Shown here piece by piece: positions 11,201 through 26,200 of a stretch of DNA of 36,995 bases. The translations under genes were made by a program, and so were the position numbers. The notes under the pieces are model-generated. The model did not search any database. It was not told the DNA's origin and saw only the letters and a list, made by a program, of their open reading frames with translations. How positions within the stretch are numbered: the stretch's first letter is position 1; the number at the start of each line of letters is the position of its first letter. Origin of the DNA: Acanthaster planci (taxonomy: Eukaryota > Echinodermata > Asteroidea > Valvatida > Acanthasteridae); assembly GCF_001949145.1 (NCBI RefSeq), contig NW_019091475.1, positions 776,727 through 813,721 of the forward strand, given 5' to 3'.

Positions 11201-14200
11201 TTTTAATCAGTCTCCTTGGTTTCAAGCTAATGTAAATTTCCACGTCCTAGCACAGCAATGACGCCCTCAAAATTACCCCATTTACCTCAAAATTACTGAC
11301 CAAATTTCAAAAAAGGTAAATCCCCAAAATTTGATGGTGCATTGCGGATTTGTTACGGATACTGCAGAGGCTTAGGCAAGCTAAGAAAATCATTTGTAGG
11401 CCAAAGCATTATTTCCCCTACTTTCTTCTTTCTGGCCAGGGACGGCAGCAGCTCTCCAACATCCTTCTATCTGATCAGGGTTCAGTCCAAAGCACCCTGC
11501 GTGGTCATCAGACTGGCCTTCCTTGGAGGAACATCGGGACACGAGAGGAACAAGGTAAGGGAGGTCAATATGACAGCCGGCTAGCTGGACTCTCCAAATA
11601 GCTTACTTCCTCCCTCCTCTGAACGTTCAACTTTCCCAAGCTCATCGGCTCAATGGGCACAGTTTCAATGCTCAGCTAAACTTATAGTTTCATGCTTATG
11701 ATCACCATTCCATTTTTACAGCAGCAGCAAAGAAACTCTAAGCTAACCCTGCCTAGTCGTAACTCCTAGGAGCAGTGTGCACATGTGCAAGCTGCGATTC
11801 CTCGTCGACCTGTGAAATGCCAGAACTATTAGAATGTTCTGCTGTTTCAAGCAGAGACTGAGATTCCTCACAAAGCTTGGGCGAAAGTTGGTTGAAAGAC
11901 AGGCAGATCTGTAGACTTGCCGAGTGATCAAATTGCAAGCTAAGGTTTGCAGATCAGCTTGTGGACCTGCTTGGCTTCCCCAAAAGCTCCCTGATTGATT
12001 CATTGATTGATAGATAGGCCTAGTACGAGTAGCTGTCCAATAGCGTGCTCACATTTTGATAGAATTGCGCATTGACAGCAGTCCTAAGCCCTATTGGTGA
12101 GATTGAGCTGAGTACTTGATATAGAAAGAGTTTTTCACTCTCGGAGCAACCCACAGAATTTAGTAAGTTACAGTCAAATCATAAGCCCTCTTTAAGTCTT
12201 GAACCTGACACGTTTGTTTGGAACTGAACAGGTCACTTAAGTCTGAGGCTTCAGTTTGATTCCAAGAAAGTTGCCAGCAGCTTGTGGTTTTGCTCCCTAA
12301 CTCCCGCATATCCGTTCAACTTTTCCTTTTTTTTGGTTTACTTTTGCATAGATCGTGAGTGAGCTGAGGCACAAATTACAAGACCTGACAGTCCCCACTA
12401 GGCAGACGGGTTACCTCAAGGCCAGCACCAGCCAGCGCAAGTCGGCCGTCTCTAAGATAGCCGCGGCAGCCAAGGGCAAGCCGGCCCAGCAGGAGCAGAA
12501 GCAGACCACGGACAAGTCCTGCGTCGTCATACTGGCGAGGCCTATTGACATCATCCTGGTCAAGTATGTCTCTGCCTGTTGATTCCGGCCTGTGGAGATT
12601 TGCCCAAGCCCGCTGGGCTTGGTATATTTTCTGCTCTACATCTACAACCCCATTTCCCGGGGTTGGGAAAACAAGTTATAAGCTAAATGTTAAAGGCATA
12701 TGTAAAACTACCAAGTTGTCAACTAAATTTGCTTTAAAGATGTTCCATTTATAAATGCATTTCATAGCTCATAACTATTCAAAGTTGAAATGAAATGAAA
12801 ATCAAATTTAAAGTTTAGCAATCACATGTAATTTACACATGTCTCTGTGTGTTTCTATGGAGCCTCATCATCTTGCCTGCATTTTGTGAACTTTGTTGGA
12901 AGGAAATCTTCTTTGATTCAATTGGAAACTTTAAGGAAATTTTGTAGCCTTTCACTAGCAAGTGCGTAAATGTGAATGGAGATCTACGTTTACTATGGCA
13001 TCACAGTTTTTAAGTGGAGTCCATCAAGCTGGCTTACTTTGACGGAAACCTCAGTCTTGATGAAACAAGCAGTGATTCGTTCACAGGAAAATTAATGCAT
13101 CACAGTGCTGTCAAGTTTCAGTGTCTTTGTTGTTGTTTTTCTGTCCTAAATGTGTAAAGGGCTGCCAAGCAAGGTGGTAGTTTGGCCCTTTGTCTTGTTT
13201 CTGGAAAAAAATTCGAAAAAAGTAGAAATTAAGAAGACAACCAGGCCATTTTTTGATACCCTCGTTTGATTAGGTATGAGAGGATGCCTCCAGATTTCAC
13301 CGACCTGAAGACCTCCATCCGAGTTACAACAGGCTCGGTGCCAGTCTACATGGACAGCAAAGGCCCCATCAAGGACCTGAATCGACTGGCCTGCTACCTT
13401 CACCACCACCGCTGGATATGGGATGCCCAGAATGACCACAGCCCACCTATTTCCACGGAGGCCGTGGCCCACGTCTTGTCTGTCCTCACAGAGTAAGTCA
13501 AGTTGAGAAGTACAAAATCTCTTCACTGTTCATTGATCTAAGCAGCCCAACGTAGCAACAGTTCCGTTAGTTATCTAAAATGCCTACAATTAGCAGTCAA
13601 CGGTCCGTATTTCCTCCTTTTTTTACGACGACTCGTGAAAAGCTTAAAAATTCTCAAAATTGTAGAGTTTTGGCAAAATAGCTTAACAAGAGGTCCCAGT
13701 TCTTCCGAAATTTCAGTATCTTGAAAAAAGTTTGCCAAACTCGCTTGCATTAAACATGCCTTAAATACATTGTATTGTTCACAGAAATTTGTGGTGGTTA
13801 CAAGAAAGACAACTTGCCCTTCTCAAAGTAGCTTCCACAGAAACGTATTTGTCTTAAAAAATCTGAAGAAAAAACACTGTACAGTTCACATCTGTTTGAT
13901 TGTGCTTATTTTGTGTGTCGTTTTCGATTCATGCCTGGTTCCACTTCAACACCAAAGTTCATAGGTTATGTCATAGTGTTGTGTGTTATCACCTTCAGAC
14001 CTCGTTTCTTTGATGTTGCATCCCTGTCAAACTCAAAAATGACAAACTGATGGAAAGGTTTGCCTTGATTTGAAAGATCTACAACTGTAATGTTGGTGTC
14101 TTTTTTTCCTTTCTGTTCCAGTTTGAGGCTTCAGGAGGGCTTCCATTTCTCCTACTCCAACTCTGGAATCATCAGTTTTGTTACCGAGCTTAAGATGAAG

Positions 14201-17200
14201 GTAGCATTGGAAAACAGTTCTGAAAGTTTGATTTCATCTTGTTTCATTAGCATGTCAAATTAATCTTAGAATCTTTGTGACTGTCATGTAACCTGCCGAA
14301 AGTGTCATAAATTTGCCAAGAATGGGCCACGCACGATCTGCTTTCAAAAGAAAAGGGGGGAAAATGATGTCTAGTGTTAGGCTTGAATATATGAGAAACC
14401 TGCCCAATAAAAAATTTTCAAATTCAAGAATTCCTCTCTCTTCAAAAGAATCCCATGAAGTCAGGGAGTCAGGATCTGTTCCCAGCTTTCACCCAGGCCC
14501 AAACGCCGGCTGGTTCCAAGCCCACAGCAGACCAGGTGGACATGGATCTGGACACCGTGGCTGACGGGGCAACAGACACAGTGACGGACGAGGCAGGGGA
14601 CGATGTGTTCCCTTGCCTGGTGCAGTACATCGTGTTTCCGCCACACACAGCAACATACTGCATGGACCGGACTACAGGGTAATGACAAAAAATGGCATTG
14701 TTGTCAAGCGTTTTTGTAATTCATTTATAATCTGAACGGATCACTTCCTGATCAGCCTTAAATTTTGTCTAGTCTCGGGAAATTTATCCCCTCCTGTGTG
14801 CAATATTTATAAGAACTGGTTAATTTTGATATATGGAGGTAAGAATAGATAACTGAAATGCAGTTAACGTACCATGAAGCCTGTCCGATGCTCACTAAAT
14901 AATAACAGGTTCCCCTCTCCAACACCACACAGCATGTGTCATATGTGTGCCATATGTTAGGCCATGCATCTTGGATTTCTGTCATTTACACTGATACAGC
15001 TGTAATTGGTTAATCTTGAATGAGGTTAGACGAAATGGATCAGTCAGTTGGTACTCAAAATTTACCTTAAAAAAATGACAGTTGCTTCGAAAATCTGAGT
15101 ACATTCATGTATTATAGCCCCACGTGCTGTCATAAAACACCAATCATATTTACCATTGCGTTAGCCAAAAAGAAATTACCCCGTTTTAGGCACTTCCAAA
15201 AACAGTAAGGACCCAGAAGTTTTTCTTTCCTTCACCCTAGGGGGTCCAACCACCCTGATTTGGAGCCACTAGATGACCAGGACACGGCCGAGGCAGATGG
15301 CCGGCTGCAGCTGGTGACAGAGTGCTGGGTGGAACCCCAGAGCGGCATGGCATGCGACGTGCCCAGCGAGAGGGACCACTTCCAGAACTGCAGCTACAAG
15401 GATGTGCCGCAAGTGGTAATGGACCTTATTCATGGGGAAGCCATGTTTTATCTTGTTCCCTGAATCTGTAATATTCAGTGTAATCTGTGAAATGGGAGTG
15501 TGCCAGACCATTTAGGAGTTTAAACTTCACTTTCAGTGTTTTCAAATGTGGCTTAATAGTGAAGTATTCAGAATATGGGATGAATTTGTATTGAACTTTT
15601 ATTTCATCGCTGTTATTTTCACTCTCAGGTTTTACGTCGCTTTCAAATCAAGATGGTGGACACATGAATTCAGTCTATTAAGGGGACCTGTTATTTTATT
15701 TTTTCTTCTGTTCTGTGATCAGTTGTTCCCCTTGGACCAGGAGGTCATCTCCACCCTGCTGACCTTCGAGCACCTCAAGATCTTGTGCCACGACCAAGGC
15801 ATCCTGGCGCCCGTGCCACACCCCTCAACAGATACAATTGGGGAGACCCTGCGGCTGAGCGAGTCCATCACCCACCTGCCGTACTCCTTGGAGTTGCTGA
15901 AGCTTCTGCCCAAGTGCCAGCAGGCAGAGGTCTTGTGCTCAACGTACATCGAAGGTAAACCTTTCCTCAGTGTTACCGTCAAGTACTTCTCAAGTATTCC
16001 ACAGGCACTCACAGTTGCATCATTAGCACTCAGAGAACTTGGTTGAGCTCCAGTGTGGTATTCCGGGGGTCGTAGGTTCTAGTCTCTCACCAGTCAATTT
16101 CTTTGTTCAGCTGAATATCTCATATTGATTAAAAATTACAGAGCAAAATGATATTTTATTGGACCTGAATTCTGTTTTATTTCAGAACCATTGTCCAAGA
16201 ATAGTCCTGATGACTCCTTTCCGAGACCACACTTTCCACGCTACCCGAAACCAAACAACACTCTCTACTGTCTCCTCTTGACGGCCCTGTCCAAGATGAC
16301 CGGTCACGAGCTTACCCTCTCAGAGGAGGACGGTCTGAAATTCGTGAACATGGTCTTGAACAGGAGCCGTGACGGCAACAGCAACCCAGCCCCGTTCGAG
16401 CTACCTGACTCAGATTTCGAGGCCTTGATGAAGAGAGCCGTGCTGAGGCCAAAGAGTGACCCAGGCCGGACAACAAGCCTGGCCACAGAGCTCTCTGATT
16501 CACTGTCCAGCACCCAGCCAGAGGCTTGGCAGCAGGCCTTGAAGGAGGGACAGGCACTGCGGGAGAGCCCGGTGCCGAGGTGGACTTGCTTTGTCAAGGA
16601 CGCGGTGCGCGCCAGTGACGCCGACAAGGATGTCAAGCCCAGCTCGCACCTGCTGCTGACCTTCGTGCCGGCCAGCTACGGTGACCTCCAGAAGCTGATG
16701 GAGCTCGGGAAGGTCAAAGACCAGGACGGAAACCAGGACAGCAGTGGGAAACTGGACGCGAGTGCCAAAGTCATGGATTCCAGGAGCTCATCCACCATAC
16801 CTCCCCAGGAGACTACCCCAGCATCTGATGGGTTAACCATGTCCGAGGAACAAGACTTGACATCAGGAGCTTGTGTAGATGATTCTCAATACAGTGAAGA
16901 CCAGCCTGATTCTCGAATGAGTCCTGATCCCTCGGATGTCAAGCATGGTCTCACCCTGCCGATATATGTCTATGACTGCTCCCTCTCCTCTCTCCGACAC
17001 CAGCTCCTGAAGACAGAGGACCATGAGGTGCCTACAGATGTCTTCCAGGACCTCACTTTTGCCTCACTGGAGGCCCAGATCCCGGCTTTTGTAGGCTCCC
17101 AGACCTCCTCCAGGAGTGGCTCGGGCACCCCCCGGGCGTCCCTCTCCCGGCACTCCTCTCGGGGGCACCTGGAACAGGTCGCTGGGGCCCCAGCCGACCG

Positions 17201-20200
17201 AAGCCTCAGCAGGGGCCAGCCCAGCAAGACCCTGGGCCGGTTCTGCACCCAGCTGGGCGAGAAGATCAGCAAGTACTTTGTGATGGGCATCTTCAAGGGT
17301 CTTCAGCGCGGGCAGTACGTTGATGCTCAGGATGTGCAGATGGCGCTAGACTTCATCTGTGTAGAGTCGCTACATGACATTGACATCACCCATTTTCTTC
17401 ATGCAGTTTGTGGACATATCAGAAAGTATAGTGAAAAGGTAACATTTCCTTGTCTTCAAAGCATTGTAAGAATGCTTACATTCCTATAGCAGTTAGTTAG
17501 GCTTTGTGATTTAAACATTTGATGAGAACAAAATCGCAAGAAGGCTTTGTGATTTAAACACTTGATGAGAACGAAATCGCAAGATAAAGGATCATGGGAT
17601 ACCTAGTTTCATAAAGGGGTGGTGGAATTGATGAATGTATTATCATTTTAAATACTTTTTAAATATTTCTCTGTTGGTTCCAAACCATTATTTTAGAACA
17701 CTTGAGAAAATTTCTGAAAATAATGCCAGGTACTTGCAAATACTGTGCTTCTTTTTTTAAAAATTTGATTCTTTTTTATTTCTAACCTACAGCTCAATAT
17801 TGAGCAACAAGCTAGCGATCTCTTGACCAAGAAGATCAAGTTTGCTGACCAGGTCCAGGTTGACATTGACGAGGACGATAATGATGCTGAAGAGACAACA
17901 ACTCGGTAAAAAAAATCACTCTCAAGAAGTCACTTCACCCTCATTTGAAACTCACAGTCTCTGGTCAAGAAAGGAGCAGTCTAAAACTCTGTTTGCCATC
18001 TTGGTCTCAGTTATTTTCAAACAGTTTCAGGGAAAGAAATATCATGCCCATGAATAGATGAATGAATTAAAAAAACCTCTAGGAACTGCCCGGGTATACT
18101 TACTTACCACAGGACTCCAACCTGCGGTCTCTGTGACTGTTCAACGACATTCTGCCAACTGACCCGTCCAAACTTCTGATGATGCTGGTCAGAAACAGTG
18201 AAACACATGCATGCTGGGTCGATAGGAATCACTTCCTAAATGTAGATGATGGTAGTGTGGTAAACTTGGGAAATGCTGAGGCGGTCAAGTTCCAGTGCAA
18301 ATTTTCCAGTAGTCATTGGTTCACATCTCACTCAGGCTAATATTTTCTTCAGGCTGCTCAAGAAATATTGATTCAATCCCCCTGGCAGGTCTCACGCCAA
18401 GACCAAATCTTTGCCCAGGCCCAGCAAGCCGTCGCTGTCCAAGGCATCGCGGCAGTCCGTCAAAATTCCGCTCTCTGCGCTCCGGTCTGCCAGGCCTTGC
18501 CCAACGGGAACCAACGACCTGCACAAACTCATCCAGAGGACGTTCACGCAGGTCATGGGCAACCACTTCCAGCCTGTGCCCTCCAATCCCGACATATGGT
18601 TCTTCCGTCAGCCTGAGTTTCAGGAGGTAAGTGGCGGCAGGTCACCAGGGGCTGATCCAGGGATGGGTGCCAATGGGGGTCTCCACCGAGAGAGAGAACA
18701 AAAATTTGATCGGAAAATAATGAGAATGGCATTCATTTGGTCAATTTCATTTCCCTTCCTTCCAACAGCATGATAACAAGCCCACCCCCATATGTAGCCT
18801 CAATCCGCAAAAAAGCCATATAAAATGACATTGATATAGATTTCTAAATTTGGTAGCCCAGAAAGACCATGGCTTTTGAATTGATATTGTACAAGCATTG
18901 TGTAATAGGCAGAGGACAGGTGGGAGCAGTTAAAGAACATCTCAGTAGTTTGAATGCTGTGCAACGTGCCAAAGAGATACCACTCAGAAATACCCACTTT
19001 TCCTTTAATACTACGAGCAACGCATGTGTCTGTACATGGGAACAGTGGTCAGTACCACTGCACGTTTTACCCGGGAGTAGCCTATTCCCAATAGGAACAT
19101 GGCAGATTTCCACAGGGAATTCACTGCATTCCCAAAAGGATTATTCCAGTAAGGACAGGAGCGCTCAGATTTTGATAATGAAGTTTCCTGTAATAATTCA
19201 TTGAAATTTTTTGTAATCTTGCTCCGAAAAGGATCACAGGAATAGAAAAATAAAGGTGTGGCCGCTCCGCTGAAAAAGCAGACTACGTCTGTCTTTTTTT
19301 CACATGCTTATGTAAAATTAGTAGACGTTGATTTCAGATAAATGTCACTCCAGATACTCAAGGAGTGCTCACTCCTTGTGGCCTTTGTTTGTACAAAGTG
19401 TGCACGTTTATGAAATGTCATACTACAGATTTATCACCTTGTCAAAATAAAGGTCTCAAGAGGTAATATTCAGACATGCACCGGTAAAGTCAGTGAGATT
19501 CATCGTGTACGTCACTTTATCAAAAGGTATAAATGAATTTGCGCATGTACGTCGCTTTTGTGCCATTAGCATGAGAAGCAAACAACGTAATCTCGTGTCT
19601 CAACACTTAACAGTCCTGTAGAGAACATCATAAAAAGTCAGAATATCCCCAAATCTCAAGTTGCCAAAAATCTCAGTCTTGAGCGGGTCCTTCATAATTT
19701 TATCAAAATGGTGTCGAAATATTAACTTGACCACCTGACTTGTCACAGATTAATAACTTACCGATTGATTTACTTCAAATGTTCTGTGTCTGTTTTGACT
19801 CACAGATGGATTTGATTTTCCAAGAAGCCGATGATGACGGCAGATCGGACTGTGAGATCTTGTCAGTTGAGCCAGAAAAACTTCACACCACCAGTATACC
19901 AGAAGAAATCACATCGGAACAAATGAGCGGTTTGTGTCACTTACATTGCTGGATACCGAAAATTGGCACTGAGCATTTGTCATTGCTTGAAAATGTATTT
20001 TAGTGAAGTATACAGCCCTGTGTTTGGTAAAATGATACCGTGCATGATATGGGGCCGATGGGTACCCCCCCACATGTCCAATCCCTATACACGCTCCAGA
20101 CAATTGTTACCTCACACATCCCCCCTAGAAGTCTGTAAAGAATTCTTGAGATTCCGATCAAACAGTGAGCAACATAAAGGCGGGGGGGTTCTCTCCGCCC

Positions 20201-23200
20201 CCATATCTTGCATCATATGGGCAACATGATGTAAATTCCAATATTCTGAAAGCGTTGCTAAGGTTTTAAAGATGACCAAGTGCATGCTTGTGATTCGGAT
20301 TGGAGAGTCAAGGTCTTGAATTGAGCTGTTTGCCAGATACTGTGTCCTTGGGCAAGGCGCTTTTCTATGATTCGATTCTCTTCACCCACTCATGTAAACC
20401 AAATCAGCATTTGAGTGGTTCCCATCCACAGTGAAGAGAAATTTTCCTAATCAATCTGTGTAAATACGTGGATGTGGGCCCCAGCTTGTATTTTTTTTGC
20501 ATTTCAGTGACTTTTGTATAAAACAGAAAGACTTTAATGTAGTCTCCCCTCATAATTTGCCTGTTAACAGTTACCAGTTACACCTCAGAAAATGAAGAGA
20601 TTCCCGTGCCGGAGAACAAGATCAACTCCATCGTGGATGTCTACCAGTCGTCGCTGCGGCAAGGGAAGAAGAACTCGCTGGGTGAGACTGCCGACGAACA
20701 GAGCACCTCGACCGAGTCCTTGATGGGCAGCTACGAAGAGGAGATGTCACCCCTGTTTGTGCACTTGGTATGCTCCGTCAAGCTGAAGAATAATGTTGGA
20801 AACATGTCCAAGAGGACTCTACCAACATGCTTAGGTGGGTGAGGTCATTCTTTGTATTTTCAAATTCTTACCTGGATTTTACCCCTGTATCGCTTTAGTG
20901 GTGAAATCATCAATTGATACATAAATAAAAAAAGTTTAAAACATTGCCTAGTGGGATGGATGAGCTGGCTTAATTATTTTTATTCTTTGGAGTTGAGAAA
21001 TAATTAAATTTCACATTTCACCTGTTGTTGTGGCTTATTGTTTCATTCATACTTCTCTTGGATGGACTGAGTGAAATTGTGAAAAAGAACTAAATTCCAT
21101 CTACAGATTTCACCGAGACTGAAACATATAATTAAATTGCAACAAACTTTTAATAAAAACCTCCAATCTGCATGATGCGTTTGTGAAATAAATCGGATTC
21201 ACCTTGGCAGGGCATCTCATCGACTGCCTGGAAAGCCCCCCGGAGGAAGAGATTGACCCGGCCGACCTGTCGGTTACCCTAGACCTCATCTGCCTGACCT
21301 TGCCGTCGGAGCTAGACGAAGCCCAGGCAGACACCGACGAGGTCTTTGCTGACCGGCGTCGGGAGGTGTCCACAACGGAATCAACGCCGCCCCAGTCCCC
21401 ACAACCCCAATGCAACAGCCCGTCTCTCCTCTCCCTGGGCCGGGGCCGCGAGCTGTCCGAATTTGATGAAGAAGTGGACAGCCACGGGTGAGTACTTGCA
21501 AGAAAACAGACCCTCAATTTTTGGGTGCCAGCAGCGGTGCCAACACTGAATCTTCTCTGGTCTTTGCTGTTTGCAGCTTGCCGCTGTCCAAGTGTCCACT
21601 GTCTTTGACTAGTGTTATTGTCGAGCCTGTCTCAAGTCCAGTCACAAAGAAATCCAAAGTCCTGCCACAGGACCAGTCACAAGTAACAGGGAATGACCAA
21701 GGACAAAAGGGATGCTTTTGTTGACTGCTTGAAAGCCTATGACTTGATTTGAAACTAGACAGCTTGTGCTGGATTTGTGCAGATTTGTGGTGGATTCAAC
21801 TACAGCACTTTTTAAGCAAGACATGAGGAAAATAGGAAATTGAAATGTTTCAGGGTTTTGGGGGGCAGAAATCTTGTATTTTTTAATTTTGCCCTTACGA
21901 GCTATAATTTTCGAGGATTTCATTTGTACCCCAGTGATTCAAATACCTTCTCAGTGCCAATCTGAAAAACATTTAAAGCGATGTTCTTGAAAATAACAGA
22001 AAAAAGAAGTAAAAGCTCAAGAAGTTGATTTGGTAACAGATTCATTGGGACAAGATAAGTTTAGTTTGCAAAGCTTTTTCCTTTATCAAACCCCCTAAAG
22101 TCATTTTCCTGACTTGTCTTTGATTGGTTTAAACGGCTTATTTGATCATCTGAAACATCTGCTGGTGTGTATTTTTAAGTGGTTGTTTTATTTCTGTTGT
22201 TCACTTGTTTATTTTGTGAAACAGGCTGGACTCAGAAGGACTTGGCAGTCTGCCAGAGCCCCAGATCATGGCGATCAAAAAAACAAAAGAAGAGGTGAAT
22301 AATTAGCACTTATTGATGTTTGACTTCTTACACCAGGGCAATGTGTATCACACCACAACAGTTCTTTAAATGCTATCCGCTCCGAGCAGGAACAAAAGAG
22401 GGCGTGGCAGTGCTCATGCACTGCGTAGGTGCACAAGTTTATGCATGTTTGACGCGGAGCACGCTGAGAACGTGCAACGATTTTAGTCTAAAATGTGTGA
22501 TCTTTGCATGCACGCCGAGTGCGTGCTAGAAAACTTAGTACTCTGTGTCTTTCTTTCATCAGTGGGGGTGCACTTCAGCTCAATAAACTGATCCCACCTC
22601 TGACCCTTGTGTGTTTGATGCAGATCAAGTGGCTGCTGGAGGACGAGATTGCTTCCGCCAAGCACCACATCTTTCCGGTTACCGTGGAAACCTTGGACAT
22701 GGTGGCGCAGCACGTCAGGGTTTCCTACCCGTCCAAGCCGTCATGCAAGGCAGCCGAGATCCCTCTCCAGTTTGTCTTCGGACCAGAGCAGAGCCTTGCC
22801 CAGTTCACAGAGGTAAGCCGGAGGTGTCAGGTGCATCCCATTTTCGTAAATGGGGATAGTCTTTTTGTCGCTGTTTAAAAAAAAATTATCTCTGAACTGA
22901 GTACAATAAATCTGGCAGTTGATTAATTACATTTTGTGCTGTGCATTGATTGGTCAGCCAAAGTTCTTTCATTCTGCAGTGGTTCCTTAGTATCAGTTCA
23001 TGACATAAGGCGTAAGGCTGAAAAGTTTTGGTGCAAAATGCTTCAGTGTTGTTTAAATTAGAACACAGCATTTTTGCTGTTTCAAGAGTGATTATTTAGG
23101 AATTATGCAGATGTGTTTTTGTTTGTTTAATTATTTTCGTTTTGGGGTCACAGGAGCTTGAGCGGACGGACATCCCTGGTTGTGAGTTGTGTAAGGTTGG

Positions 23201-26200
23201 CCATTACTACCATCTCATGTACGACCAGACCCACATTGACAACACTATGCGCAACCAAGCCATTCAGAGCGCCTTGGAGAATCTCGGGGAGCAAGAGCCT
23301 CATCGCCTGGTGGGTGGAGAAACCCCCACGCCCACCGCTGGCGAACAGAGAACCGTAGGCCGCAACTTCCAAACCACAACGATAATTTGCACACCACCCT
23401 CGCCTTGCAAAGCCATCAGTGAGCCTTTTGAGGGAACTGGTGTTGAGGGTCAGAAGGATGGTGTCGGAAATTTCATTGAAACAGCTGATAGAGGAGCAGA
23501 AGCAGAGAAATTGAAGGAAGCAGCGAGAGACGAGGACAGGATGAGGGATGGCGAGGATAACGCTTCCGGGAGCAGTGACAGTTCCATCCAGGTGTTGGCA
23601 GACGAGCACGATGGTGATGTCCTCGGTCATCAGAGTGCTGTTGCTGTCACTCAAAGTGAAGGCCTGCTCCATGATAGTAGAGTTGTGGTGGAGTCAGCCA
23701 GCCAGCCTGATCCATCTGAGGAACCCGGAGGAGCAAAGATACAGGCCAGTGGGGAGGTGGAGGAGGGAGAGGATGGCAGTAGCCTGCAGCGCAACTCGAC
23801 AAGTTTCATTGTCCTGTCACAGGTGGGTGGCTCACAGTCCGAGCCCCTTCAGCTGGCAGAAATGAGCTACTCAGACACTGACGTGACTGGGGCCAACAGG
23901 GAACACCTGACAGTGGGTGATCACAGGGATAGCCGCAGCCACAGCTCAACTTCCAGTACCAGCACCGTGACCCTGACCCACAAGTTGGACTCGGGTATGT
24001 TGCTCGGTGAAGATGACGCCAGCCTCTCAGCTCCAGAGGAACGGGACAGACCTCTCACTGGCTCAGACTCGGCCGGGACCGGCGATCACCCGCCCTCCGC
24101 AACACTTCAGCAAGACTCGGCCATGCCAAATCCCCCACAGAGAACCTCCAGTCAGAGCTCAGAGTCAGACGTCGTGCCTCTGGTCGGGAGGAAGCCGCTC
24201 ATGCTGATGTCGGCTGCTTCCAGCGGTCCGCCTAGTTCTCAGATCAGCTACACAGGAAGCTTGAATGACAACGATGAAGAAGGTACAGGAAATGACTTTC
24301 ACATTTCTCATTCCATACACAACCATTAACTTGCACTAGTTTGTCACTTATCCCCAAATACAGAAATTTTGGAACTTTTTTCATATTTTTCCCCTCCACC
24401 CAATTTAATGTGCCAAAAAATCTGTAAACTTTAGCGTGTAATGTTTGTCCTGTTACAAAGCTCAAATATGCCTTTTCCATGTTGCATTTAATGACTCTGA
24501 GCTCTTGGTCCCCGTCTTGATTAAGACCTACATGTTCATAACTCTAGACTTGATCACCGACAGAAACCTGACAGCTCGTACCCAGACTTACCTCTGAAAG
24601 TTCAACTGATTTGAAAATTTCAAACTTTCAGAACTCATGAACCTTTTCCATTCTAATTGGAATCTGTCATCGCTGTGCGTGTCTAGGATATGAGGGAGGC
24701 TCTAGTGACTTGGAGCTGGACGATGCCCAAGAGCTTTCGTCGGAGTGGTCCAGACGAAGGCAGCTCATGCCCGACTTCTGGCTCATCCTGCGCATCCACA
24801 CGGACCGCGTTGAGATATTCTACCATTCCAGGTATTAACAGACGTACTGCGATAACATCTATGGTGTGCATCCCCCCAACTGATTAGAAGACTGCCGTGT
24901 CATTCTTAGTATCAAATGAAAGTGCTCCAGTGTTGTTTTCTGCAGTTGCTGAGCCAGACGGCAGTTGCAGATTTTTTTGGCAACAGGTTTGACCTCCGTG
25001 TGGATAAAAATTGGTTTTGACTTGACTTGGGAATAATTGGCTGGCGACTTGGATTTGACTTTGTTTAACCTCGGAGTTCTCGAAACCAGTGTAAAGCCAG
25101 ATCTCCTCTACTCTTCAACTGTCTTTCAAGAACCAGTTACAATTGATGTTGTATACACAAGAAAGATTTTAGGCAATTCAGTTGTAATATTTCTTCAATT
25201 TTAATTTCCACTTTTATGATTGCCACAGAAATTTGTGAAAGAATCAAATTACTTCTGGATTATTTATTTCGAAACACTTTTCAGAAAAGAAGTGGTTTAT
25301 TCCACCTGTACGCTTGGACACTGTTGGAACTCTTGGAATCCTGGTTGTGCAGCTGTCCTAAATTTGTATCGTATATTTCTAGTCGTACAGTTTCAGCATT
25401 ATGATTACATCTTTGGGGGATTTTTTTCTGCACTTTTTGGCATACAGAGATCACGATGATTTCAACAATGGTGTCGGTGAGCAGTTATATGGGCAAGTCA
25501 CGGATACCATCAGGAATACTTGTAGAACAGTAAACCAGGTAAAGTCCTGTGAAGTTTCATTATAGTTTGTCGTCTTCCTTATCCTGTTGAGTTCTCACAT
25601 GCGCATCATCTAAAACAGAGAGTGGCATGTCACATCATGCTGTGAAATCTTGCATTACCTGTTCAAATAGCTGGCCTTGCTTGATTACATGAAGGCGTTA
25701 GGATGTGAACACTCACATGTACCCCCAAGCCATTTCTTTTGCTAGTAACCATCTTGACTGTTCAGAAACCAAAGCTCTTTAGGCAACCAACCCCCGTGTA
25801 GAATAGTAGCGAATGGGCTGTAACCTCTGCAGATTGGATTAAAGGGGGCGTTGTGTTGGTACTTGTCCAAGCTTGTGGCCTTCACGGAAATACTTGAATT
25901 TGCTGTCAATGAATTTGGCATTGACATCTCTCCGTGCTTGTGTTGGCCCCCCTCCCAGCGATTACTGCTTCAAGACCTCTACAAGACCCACTCCTGCAAG
26001 TCCATCCTCTTTGGGGAGAGTGACGAGGACGCCTGGCAGAGTGAAGATCCCATCCACTTCAGGATTGGCAAGCCTTCACTGGATGATGGTAAGATGCTTC
26101 GGGGGTAGGGGGAAAGTGGTAAAATTCAGGACCACATTTCTGTGTGGTCACATTTCTCATAAACAGTTCCAATAATCAGTAAAAAGCTACACATGCCGTC

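Noticed and set aside
19273-19302. Short hairpin followed by a T-run, terminator-like
   Set aside because: Bacterial-type terminators are not expected in an animal intron; small enough to occur by chance.
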